DNA of 10,790 nucleotides from Actinomycetes bacterium (GTDB lineage: Bacteria > Actinomycetota > Actinomycetes > Propionibacteriales > Nocardioidaceae), in assembly GCA_023415395.1 (NCBI GenBank), contig JAEZKN010000209.1, positions 1-10,790 on the forward strand, read 5' to 3'. Numbering within the stretch: position 1 is the first letter of the stretch; every line of letters begins with the position of its first letter. The position numbers and the translations under genes are program-made. Shown here in pieces: positions 1 through 4,932 of the stretch. The notes beneath the pieces are model-generated. The model saw nothing but the letters and a program-made list of their open reading frames with translations, ran no database searches and had not been told where the DNA came from.

Positions 1-1
1 G

Positions 2-250
2 GCCCTGGTGCACCAGACGCTGCTGCCCCGGCTCGAGGGCCTCGGCGGCGCGCCGCTGGTCGTGCCCGCGGAGCACCAGGACTGGCTGCACGAGCGGGCC
101 GTCCGGCTGCGCGACGGGCTGCTCCGGGCTGGCTACGCTGTGCACGGCGACCCGGACGACCTGCTGCCCGTCGCCCGCGTGGGTGCACCGGAACCCTCGG
201 ACGCCGGGGTCCTGGCCCTCGCGCTGCGCCTGATGCTGGAGAAGAAGTGA
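2..250 (+). CDS. Sulfotransferase-like protein, C-terminal fragment (5' end outside window)
   Basis: The reading frame is open from the window edge to a TGA at 248-250, so this is the tail of a longer gene; the GTG at position 8 is probably internal. The last 80 or so residues align by eye with the C-terminal third of the next protein: HQTL, then a Pro-rich stretch, H-x-W, a GY-x-V-x-GD-x-(D/E)DL block, and a closing helix ending in L-L-E. This part of the family carries no catalytic motif, so the sulfotransferase assignment rests on that match. Unlike its neighbour, it stops at LEKK and lacks the coiled-coil and basic tail. Its last codons hold the GGAG ribosome binding site for the next gene, and the two genes overlap by 4 bp, so they are probably co-translated. 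The two look like a tandem duplication. Confidence 0.65.
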   Translation, partial: ALVHQTLLPRLEGLGGAPLVVPAEHQDWLHERAVRLRDGLLRAGYAVHGDPDDLLPVARVGAPEPSDAGVLALALRLMLEKK

Positions 251-1461
251 GTAGACGAGTCCTGCTGCACGTCGGCACCCCGAAGACCGGCACGTCCTAC
301 CTCCAAGACGTGCTGTACCGGAACCGGCGCACGCTGGCGGCCGCGGACATCCTCTACCCCGCCGACCGCTTCGACGCTCACTTCCTCGCCGCGCTCGACC
401 TCATGCGCCTGCCCTGGGGCGGGCTCGAGGCCGAGGCCGTCGGCGCCTGGGACCGGCTCGCCGAGCGGGTGCGCCGGCACCGCGGCACCGCGATCATCAG
501 CCACGAGATCCTCGCGACCGCCTCGCGCGCCCAGGCCGGCAAGGCGCTGGAGTCGCTGGGCCACGGCGCGGGCACCGAGGTGCACCTGGTGCTGTCCGTG
601 CGCGACCTGGTCCGCCAGATCCCCGCGGAGTGGCAGGAGAACGTCAAGCACCGCAGCGGGGTCAGCTACGGCTCCTTCCTCGACAAGATCCAGGACCCGC
701 AGCGCGAGTCGCGCATCGCCACCTGGTTCTGGGGGGTCCAGGAGCTGCCCGACATCCTCAACCGCTGGGGCCACGACCTGCCGCCCGAGCACGTCCACCT
801 CGTCACGGTGCCGCCGCCCGGCGGGCCCAAGGACCTGCTCTGGAAGCGTTTCAGCCTCGCCTTCGGGCTCGACGGCATCGACCTCGACCTCGAGGCCGAG
901 CGCGCCAACCCCTCCCTCGGCGTGCCGGAGACCGCGCTGGTGCGGCGGATCAACCGCACCGCCAACCGCGAGCTCCCGCCCGCCGACTACCGCCCCCTGG
1001 TGCGCGAGCTGCTCGCCCACCAGACGCTGTCGCGGCGGCCCCGCTCCCCGCGGCTCGCGCTCCCCCCGGCCGCGCATCCGTGGGTGTCGGAGACGACGGC
1101 GTCCTGGATCGCCGAGATCGAGCGACGGGGCTACGACGTCGTCGGCGACCTCGAGGACCTCCGGGGCGCCCCGCCGGTGACGTCCTTCGCCGACCCCGAC
1201 CACCCCTCCGAGAGGCTCGTCGCGCGGGCCGGCGTGGACGCGATCAAGGCGCTGCTGCTCGAGAGCGCCCGGCTGCGGCACACCGAGGAGCAGCTGCGGC
1301 GCGAGCTGGAGGACACCCGGATCGCGCTCGAGCGCTCCTACCTGCGCCCGACCTACCGGCTGCGCGAGAAGATCGTGCGCAGGCTGCGGGCCAGCGCCCC
1401 CGGGCGCACCCTCCTCAAGGGCTACCGGGTGCTGCGCGGGCGCAGCTCGCCCGCTGCGTAG
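247..1461 (+). CDS. Sulfotransferase-like protein with C-terminal coiled coil
   Basis: A 404-residue protein from the PAPS-dependent sulfotransferase superfamily, which moves a sulfuryl group from PAPS to a hydroxyl or amine acceptor. The N-terminus has the 5'-phosphosulfate loop HVGTPKTGTSYLQ at residues 8-20. A strand followed by SVRDLVRQ at about 117-124 matches the 3'-phosphate-binding Ser/Arg motif, and ISHE at 84-87 may hold a catalytic His. Residues from about 329 to 365 form a charged heptad-like helix, followed by a very basic tail (residues 366-404), which could anchor the protein to a partner or to membrane or glycan machinery. The GTG start is supported by GGAG at 238-241, 5 nt upstream, and by the overlap with the previous stop. 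The acceptor cannot be read from the sequence; a cell-surface glycan is a guess. The last 40 bp overlap the EcsC-family gene on the other strand. Confidence 0.85.
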   Translation: MSRRVLLHVGTPKTGTSYLQDVLYRNRRTLAAADILYPADRFDAHFLAALDLMRLPWGGLEAEAVGAWDRLAERVRRHRGTAIISHEILATASRAQAGKALESLGHGAGTEVHLVLSVRDLVRQIPAEWQENVKHRSGVSYGSFLDKIQDPQRESRIATWFWGVQELPDILNRWGHDLPPEHVHLVTVPPPGGPKDLLWKRFSLAFGLDGIDLDLEAERANPSLGVPETALVRRINRTANRELPPADYRPLVRELLAHQTLSRRPRSPRLALPPAAHPWVSETTASWIAEIERRGYDVVGDLEDLRGAPPVTSFADPDHPSERLVARAGVDAIKALLLESARLRHTEEQLRRELEDTRIALERSYLRPTYRLREKIVRRLRASAPGRTLLKGYRVLRGRSSPAA

Positions 1462-2084
1462 CGGCCGACCCGCCACGTCCCCCACCCGTCGGCGCCCAGG
1501 CCGAAGGCGCCGCCGACCACCGGCGTACGCCGCGCGATCGCGATCGCCAGCCGCCTCCCGCCGACCCGCGTGATCAGGTCGGAGGCGACCTCCGCGGAGA
1601 TCACCCGGTCCAGGTCGGGGTCGTGCACCGGCGCGGTCGCGATGGCCATCGGCGGGCCGGGGAGCCGGTGCTCCCGGATCTTCTCGTCGACCAGCTGCCG
1701 CCCGAGCAGGCAGGCCAGCACGCCGTTGCGGACCCGCGGGTCCTCGAGGTCGTAGCCGTGCAGGTGGGCGATCCCCGCCACCATCCGCGACTGGATCAGG
1801 GCCAGCCCGGCGACGTTGGCCGGGATCGCGACGGTGGCGGTGACGATGCCGCCGAGCCCGGTGAGCAGGCCCTGGGCGCCGGCGTAGCGGACGTGGTCCT
1901 CGATGAGGCCCGTGACGTCGGTCTTCTCCGCCGCGCGGGCGGCCGGAGCCAGCGGCCCGGTGCCGTGGATCGCGCGGTGCAGGGCCTCCCGGACGAAGGA
2001 GTGGGTCAGGTCGGGCGCGAGGTGGGGCACCCGCGGTCCGACGTGCCGGGCGACCAGCCTGCCGGTCGCGCTCGCCTTGCCCAT
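1422..2084 (-). CDS. EcsC family protein
   Basis: A 220-residue protein resembling the EcsC family, named after a Bacillus protein encoded with the EcsAB transporter; the biochemical role of the family is unclear. Visible features are an amphipathic N-terminal part, a Gly/Ala-rich hydrophobic stretch at about 69-97 that may insert in or lie on a membrane, a conserved-looking segment around HLHGYDLEDPRVRN (107-120), and a second Gly-rich hydrophobic patch near the C-terminus. There is no signal peptide. The ATG start has no Shine-Dalgarno but sits 7 nt after a TAGGCT hexamer, suggesting a leaderless transcript. The stop lies inside the sulfotransferase reading frame on the opposite strand, giving a 40-bp convergent overlap and no room for a separate terminator. 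The family assignment is from overall resemblance and is fairly confident; the function is unknown. Confidence 0.75.
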   Translation of the reverse strand: MGKASATGRLVARHVGPRVPHLAPDLTHSFVREALHRAIHGTGPLAPAARAAEKTDVTGLIEDHVRYAGAQGLLTGLGGIVTATVAIPANVAGLALIQSRMVAGIAHLHGYDLEDPRVRNGVLACLLGRQLVDEKIREHRLPGPPMAIATAPVHDPDLDRVISAEVASDLITRVGGRRLAIAIARRTPVVGGAFGLGADGWGTWRVGRYAAGELRPRSTR

Positions 2085-2091
2085 GCCGCCC

Positions 2092-2097
2092 AGCCTA
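2092..2097 (-). promoter_or_regulatory. Candidate -10 element for the EcsC-family gene
   Basis: TAGGCT read on the - strand fits the actinobacterial TANNNT -10 pattern. It ends 7 nt before the ATG at 2084, the distance expected if transcription starts at the start codon itself. No convincing -35 is seen. The 32-bp divergent gap holds this and the aat element. Confidence 0.45.
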
Positions 2098-2104
2098 CGG
2101 GCGC

Positions 2105-2110
2105 TACGGT
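2105..2110 (+). promoter_or_regulatory. Candidate -10 element for aat
   Basis: TACGGT lies 6 nt before the aat ATG at 2117, with no Shine-Dalgarno in between. This spacing predicts a leaderless mRNA. TTGCCC at 2077-2082 is TTGACA-like but its 22-nt spacer is too long for a standard -35. Confidence 0.45.
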
Positions 2111-2116
2111 CGGGAC

Positions 2117-2797
2117 ATGCCCGTCGAGCCGCCTCCGTCGCGCTGGACCTTCGGCGACCCGGCCGGCTACGACGAGCTCGACGACCTGGTGGCGATCGGG
2201 GCCGACCTGGAGCCGGGCACCCTGCTGGCGGCGTACCGCCGCGGGCTCTTCCCGATGCCCTCGGGTGCGCCGCGCGACCCGATGTACTGGTTCTGCCCCG
2301 TGCGCCGCGGCGTGCTGCCGCTGGACGGGCTGCGGGTCTCGCGGTCGCTGCGGCGGGCGGCGCGGGACTTCGAGATCCGCATCGACACCTCCTTCGCCGA
2401 GGTCGTGGCCGGCTGCGCGGACCCGTCCCGGCCCGCGGGCTGGATCGACCGCGAGGTCGCGGCGGCCTACCAGCGGCTGCACGAGCTGGGCTGGGCGCAC
2501 TCGGTCGAGGCGTGGCAGGACGGGCGGCTGGTCGGCGGGCTCTACGGGGTCGCGGTCGGCGGGCTCTTCGCGGGGGAGTCGATGTTCCACCGGGTGCGCG
2601 ACGCGTCCAAGGTCGCGCTCGTCGCGCTGGTCGACCTGCTCCACGACGAGCACGTGGACCGGCGGCTGCTCGACGTCCAGTGGCTCACGCCGCACCTGGC
2701 CTCGCTCGGCGCGGTGGAGGTCCCGCGGGCGGCGTACCTCCGCGCGCTGCGGCACGCCCTGCCGGTCCCGCAGCCCGCCTTCGGGGCCCGGGCATGA
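2117..2797 (+). CDS. aat: Leucyl/phenylalanyl-tRNA--protein transferase
   Basis: A 226-residue protein of normal length for this family. It transfers Leu or Phe from charged tRNA to proteins with an N-terminal Arg or Lys, creating a Leu/N-degron read by ClpS and degraded by ClpAP or ClpCP in the cytoplasm. Diagnostic segments appear in order: RRGLFPM (41-47), W58-F59 with CPVRRGVLPLD (60-70), GWI (108-110), LHELGWAHSVEAW (121-133), GGLYGVAVGGLFAGESMF (140-157), ASK (163-165), and DVQW...HLASLGA (186-199). All the usual conserved blocks are present, so the enzyme should be active. The ATG start gives the normal short N-terminal extension. The gene is divergent from the EcsC-family gene and precedes a lipoprotein gene by 28 bp. 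No clpS or clp gene is in the window. Confidence 0.95.
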   Translation: MPVEPPPSRWTFGDPAGYDELDDLVAIGADLEPGTLLAAYRRGLFPMPSGAPRDPMYWFCPVRRGVLPLDGLRVSRSLRRAARDFEIRIDTSFAEVVAGCADPSRPAGWIDREVAAAYQRLHELGWAHSVEAWQDGRLVGGLYGVAVGGLFAGESMFHRVRDASKVALVALVDLLHDEHVDRRLLDVQWLTPHLASLGAVEVPRAAYLRALRHALPVPQPAFGARA

Positions 2798-2825
2798 ACC
2801 CACGGGCGCGGGGAAGGGTGGTCGC

Positions 2826-3251
2826 ATGAAGACAGGACTCGTCATGGCCGGCCTCGTGCTCACGATGGGCGGCCTCGCCGGCTGCGGTGGGGACGACGGC
2901 GACAGCGGGAGCGGGGGGATGCCGCGCGACGCCTCCTCGGAGGACTTCTGCGCGAACTTCGAGCAGCTCTCGGAGGACCTCGGGGGGGTCACGCCCGACT
3001 CCGACCCGGCCGACGCGATCTCCACGATGCAGGACGCCTCGCAGGAGATGCGCGAGACCGGCGTCCCGGAGAACGCCACCGACGAGGAGGCCGAGGGCCT
3101 CGAGGTCACCCTCGACGCCATCGACGAGCTCGACCCCGACGCCTCGCTGGAGGACCTCGGCAACCTCGAGGACCAGTTCAGCAAGAGCGACCAGGAGAAG
3201 GCCGACGCGTTCGACGACTACCTGGACGAGGAGTGCGGCGAGATCGGGTAG
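2826..3251 (+). CDS. Small acidic lipoprotein, function unknown
   Basis: A 141-residue protein with a type II signal peptide: Lys2, a hydrophobic core (residues 4-17), and the lipobox LAGC ending at Cys20. After cleavage, Cys20 would carry the lipid and hold the protein on the outer face of the membrane. The mature part is extremely rich in Asp and Glu and begins with a Gly/Asp/Ser linker. Two other cysteines, at 42 and 137, could form a disulfide. The ATG is preceded by GGGAAGGG at 2811-2818 (about 7 nt spacing), a good Shine-Dalgarno, so unlike its neighbours it is translated conventionally, probably from the aat transcript 28 bp upstream. It has no recognisable enzymatic motif. The stop codon directly abuts the stop of the convergent rhodanese gene. 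Confidence 0.85.
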   Translation: MKTGLVMAGLVLTMGGLAGCGGDDGDSGSGGMPRDASSEDFCANFEQLSEDLGGVTPDSDPADAISTMQDASQEMRETGVPENATDEEAEGLEVTLDAIDELDPDASLEDLGNLEDQFSKSDQEKADAFDDYLDEECGEIG

Positions 3252-3584
3252 TCAGACGACCTGGGGCGGCTGTCCGGTCTCGCTCACCATGGCGCGGCCG
3301 GCGGCCGCCCAGTCGAGCATCCCGCCCTCGAGGTTGACGGCCTCGTGGCCCTGCTGCTGGAGCCACATGGTCGCCTGGGCGGAGCGGCCGCCGACCTTGC
3401 AGACGACCAGCACCTGCTGGTCCGCGGGCAGCTCGGCGACCCGCTCGGGCAGCGTCTGGAGCGGGATGTGGAGGGCGCCCTCGATGTGGGCGTGCTGCCA
3501 CTCGACCGGCTCGCGCACGTCGAGGACCGTGAGGCCCTCCGGGAGCGGGTCGGGCACCTGGTCGATGGTCACGGTGGGGATCAT
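3252..3584 (-). CDS. Single-domain rhodanese-like protein
   Basis: A 110-residue single rhodanese domain, the usual length for this class of small cytoplasmic sulfurtransferase or persulfide carrier. Visible landmarks are LDVRE (21-25), the CH2A-like GALHIPL (36-42), and the active-site loop CKVGGRS with Cys62 as the persulfide-forming residue and Arg67 lining the pocket. The C-terminal block EGGMLDW is also typical. The ATG start at 3584-3582 overlaps the TGA of the upstream DNA glycosylase gene (ATGA), so translation is probably coupled. A longer upstream reading frame exists, but it lies inside the glycosylase gene and is not needed. The physiological sulfur donor and acceptor are not visible. 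No metallo-hydrolase or other sulfur-metabolism gene lies nearby. Confidence 0.92.
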   Translation of the reverse strand: MIPTVTIDQVPDPLPEGLTVLDVREPVEWQHAHIEGALHIPLQTLPERVAELPADQQVLVVCKVGGRSAQATMWLQQQGHEAVNLEGGMLDWAAAGRAMVSETGQPPQVV

Positions 3585-4447
3585 TTGAGGAACTTGCTCG
3601 TCCTTCGGTCGGCCAGTGGCTTGCCGCCGGTCTGGCAGGTGGCGCAGTACTGGAGGCTGGAGTCGGCGAAGGAGACCTCGCGCACAACGTCGCCGCACAC
3701 GGGGCACTTCTCGCCGGTCCGGCCGTGCACCGCGAGGTTCGACTTCTTCTCGCCCTTGAGCTCGCTGGCCGCGAGGCCCCGCGAGCGCTCGACGGCGTCG
3801 CCGAGCGTGGTCCGCACGGCCTCGTGGAGCACCGCGATCTCGTTGTCGTCGAGCTTGCCGGCGGCCTTGAACGGCGACATCCGCGCCGCGTGCAGGATCT
3901 CGTCGGAGTAGGCGTTGCCGATGCCCGCGATCGTGCCCTGGTGGCGCAGCACGCCCTTGAGCTGCTTGCCGCCCTCGCGCTCGAGGATGCCGCGCAGGGT
4001 CTCGACGGTGAAGTCGTCGGTGAGCGGGTCCGGCCCCAGGCTGGCGATGCCGGGCACGTCCTGCGGGTCGCGCACGACGTACGCCGCGAGGCTCTTGCGC
4101 GTGCCTGCCTCGGTGACGTCGAGGCCGGAGCCGTCGTCGAGCACCACGCGCAGGGCGAGCGTCGACTTGGTGCTCGGCTTCGGCGGGATCGTCGGCACCT
4201 CGTCACGCCAGCGCACCCAGCCGGCCCGGGCGAGGTGGAGCACGAGGTGGGTGCCCGACGCCTCGATGTCGAGGAACTTGCCGTGCCGGGTCACGTCGTC
4301 GACCAGCGTCCCCTCCAGCGCGGAGAGCGGCGGGTCGAAGGTCTTCAGCGCGCTGAACTGCGCCACGTGGATCTTCGCGATCGCGTGCCCGTCCAGCCGG
4401 CCCTTGAGGTCCAGGGCCAGCGCTTCCACCTCGGGCAGCTCGGGCAC
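3581..4447 (-). CDS. Fpg/Nei family DNA glycosylase / AP lyase, actinobacterial subfamily
   Basis: A 288-residue base-excision repair enzyme. The start must be the GTG at 4447-4445, because it places Pro2 and Glu3 (start of PELPEVE) at the N-terminus, where Pro is the Schiff-base nucleophile. Other landmarks are Lys57 in RHGKFLD, the helix-two-turn-helix segment IAGIGNAYSDEILHAARMSP (173-192), and a C-terminal zinc finger with Cys248, Cys251, Cys268 and Cys271 (CX2C-X16-CX2C). Two deviations stand out. The zinc-finger hairpin position that is Arg in E. coli Fpg is Ser here (DSSLQYC), and the canonical HLGMSG loop reads HLARAG. A basic tail with Arg281-Arg282 follows the finger. This variant layout is, from memory, common among actinobacteria, so substrate choice may differ from 8-oxoguanine. 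It is the first gene of a unit with the rhodanese gene. Confidence 0.9.
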   Translation of the reverse strand: MPELPEVEALALDLKGRLDGHAIAKIHVAQFSALKTFDPPLSALEGTLVDDVTRHGKFLDIEASGTHLVLHLARAGWVRWRDEVPTIPPKPSTKSTLALRVVLDDGSGLDVTEAGTRKSLAAYVVRDPQDVPGIASLGPDPLTDDFTVETLRGILEREGGKQLKGVLRHQGTIAGIGNAYSDEILHAARMSPFKAAGKLDDNEIAVLHEAVRTTLGDAVERSRGLAASELKGEKKSNLAVHGRTGEKCPVCGDVVREVSFADSSLQYCATCQTGGKPLADRRTSKFLK

Positions 4448-4454
4448 GTCCGTG

Positions 4455-4460
4455 AGTCTA
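4455..4460 (-). promoter_or_regulatory. Candidate -10 element for the DNA glycosylase gene
   Basis: TAGACT on the - strand ends 7 nt before the GTG start at 4447. There is no good Shine-Dalgarno between them, so a leaderless transcript is likely. No clear -35 is seen. Confidence 0.45.
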
Positions 4461-4493
4461 GGTGGGGAGTGGGGGTCGGAGCGTCCCGAACCG

Positions 4494-4523
4494 GTGACAG
4501 GCGTTGCCTGCCGGGAGCAGAAT
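4494..4523 (+). promoter_or_regulatory. Candidate -35/-10 promoter for the 84-residue gene
   Basis: GTGACA at 4494-4499 matches TTGACA at five of six positions and is followed, after an 18-nt spacer, by CAGAAT at 4518-4523. CAGAAT is 6 nt from the ATG at 4530. This is the only site in the window with both hexamers in register. GGGAG at 4513-4517 is 12 nt from the ATG, rather far for a Shine-Dalgarno. Confidence 0.5.
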
Positions 4524-4529
4524 GGGGCC

Positions 4530-4784
4530 ATGACCGCGGTCCGGCCGTTCCCGACCGCGGGCTCGATCTTCCTCGACGCCCGCGGGGGCGACCGCGCGCT
4601 GCGAGCCTCCTGGCACGAGGAGGCGGGTGTCGTCGTGCTGTCGCTGTGGCGCGACAACGTCTGCGCCGGGTCGTTCCGGCTCTCCGTCGACGAGGTCCCC
4701 GACCTGATCGAGCTGCTCCGCTCCGGCCTGGTCCGCTCCTACGACGCCGCCCGCACCCGGCTGGAGTCGGTCGAGTCCGCCTGA
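4530..4784 (+). CDS. Conserved small hypothetical protein (84 aa)
   Basis: An 84-residue soluble protein that I recognise only as a type of short conserved actinobacterial protein. It has a central beta-rich stretch, with SWHEEAGVVVLSLWRDN at about residues 28-44, a single Cys just after it, then an amphipathic helix at about 54-66 (VDEVPDLIELLRSGL). There is no signal peptide, membrane segment or catalytic motif. The coding status is supported by its clean fit between the divergent glycosylase promoter region and the downstream dyad, by a promoter-like pair of hexamers placed correctly for the ATG, and by the strong GC preference at third codon positions. It is divergent from the DNA glycosylase gene over an 82-bp gap. 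No function can be proposed; it may be a small regulator or adaptor. Confidence 0.7.
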   Translation: MTAVRPFPTAGSIFLDARGGDRALRASWHEEAGVVVLSLWRDNVCAGSFRLSVDEVPDLIELLRSGLVRSYDAARTRLESVESA

Positions 4785-4801
4785 GCCCTGCCGCCGCCCC
4801 G

Positions 4802-4880
4802 CGCTTGTAACGCGGGGTTGAGCCTTCTGGTCACCCCGTTCCAACGGGTTCATAGAAGCCCTAACCCCGCGTTACAAGCG
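4802..4880. repeat. Long inverted repeat, potential cruciform or structured RNA
   Basis: Two perfect 18-bp arms, CGCTTGTAACGCGGGGTT at 4802-4819 and its reverse complement at 4863-4880, flank a 43-nt centre. The centre is itself paired about almost the same axis (near 4841): CTTCT at 4824-4828 with AGAAG at 4854-4858, then CCCGTT at 4835-4840 with AACGGG at 4843-4848 around a 2-nt loop. Outside the arms, GCCGCCGCC at 4790-4798 can pair with GGCGGCGGC at 4880-4888 if three bases bulge. No T-run follows on either side, so it is not a standard intrinsic terminator. It begins 17 bp after the stop of the 84-residue gene and ends 52 bp before the ATPase start. Confidence 0.9.
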
Positions 4881-4892
4881 GCGGCGGCGCGT

Positions 4893-4914
4893 TGTCTACA
4901 AAATCCGCTAGACA
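4893..4914. promoter_or_regulatory. Operator-like dyad upstream of the ATPase gene
   Basis: TGTCTA at 4893-4898 and TAGACA at 4909-4914 are perfect inverted half-sites separated by 10 bp; one more G:C pair flanks them after a mismatch (4891/4916). Half-site centres are 16 bp apart, about one and a half helical turns. The dyad lies immediately upstream of the candidate -10 at 4921 and covers the place where RNA polymerase would contact the -35 region, so a bound dimer could repress, or act as a class II-like activator. The binding protein is unknown. Confidence 0.45.
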
Positions 4915-4920
4915 GCCGGA

Positions 4921-4926
4921 TACCGT
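4921..4926 (+). promoter_or_regulatory. Candidate -10 element for the ATPase gene
   Basis: TACCGT is 6 nt before the GTG at 4933, with no Shine-Dalgarno, so a leaderless transcript is likely. TTGTCT at 4892-4897 resembles a -35 but its 23-nt spacer is too long for an ordinary promoter. Confidence 0.45.
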
Positions 4927-4932
4927 CCTGAG

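Noticed and set aside
133..1485. A 450-codon open frame on the - strand opposite the sulfotransferase
   Set aside because: Low-complexity translation with no family motifs. The + strand frame has clear PAPS-binding motifs, a Shine-Dalgarno and a coupled start.
630..3251. An 873-codon open frame on the + strand spanning four genes
   Set aside because: It crosses the sulfotransferase, EcsC and aat genes out of frame and is rich in Arg, Pro, Ala and Gly, as expected of a GC-rich shadow frame. Only its last 141 codons, from 2826, are a real gene (the lipoprotein).
3252..3707. Longer rhodanese start 41 codons upstream
   Set aside because: The extra N-terminus lies wholly inside the glycosylase gene in another frame and is Arg-rich. 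The ATG at 3584 gives a standard rhodanese domain and an ATGA overlap.
4785..4932. CRISPR repeat or transposon ends
   Set aside because: Only a single dyad is present, with no direct repeats, spacers or transposase, and I see no target-site duplication at its edges.
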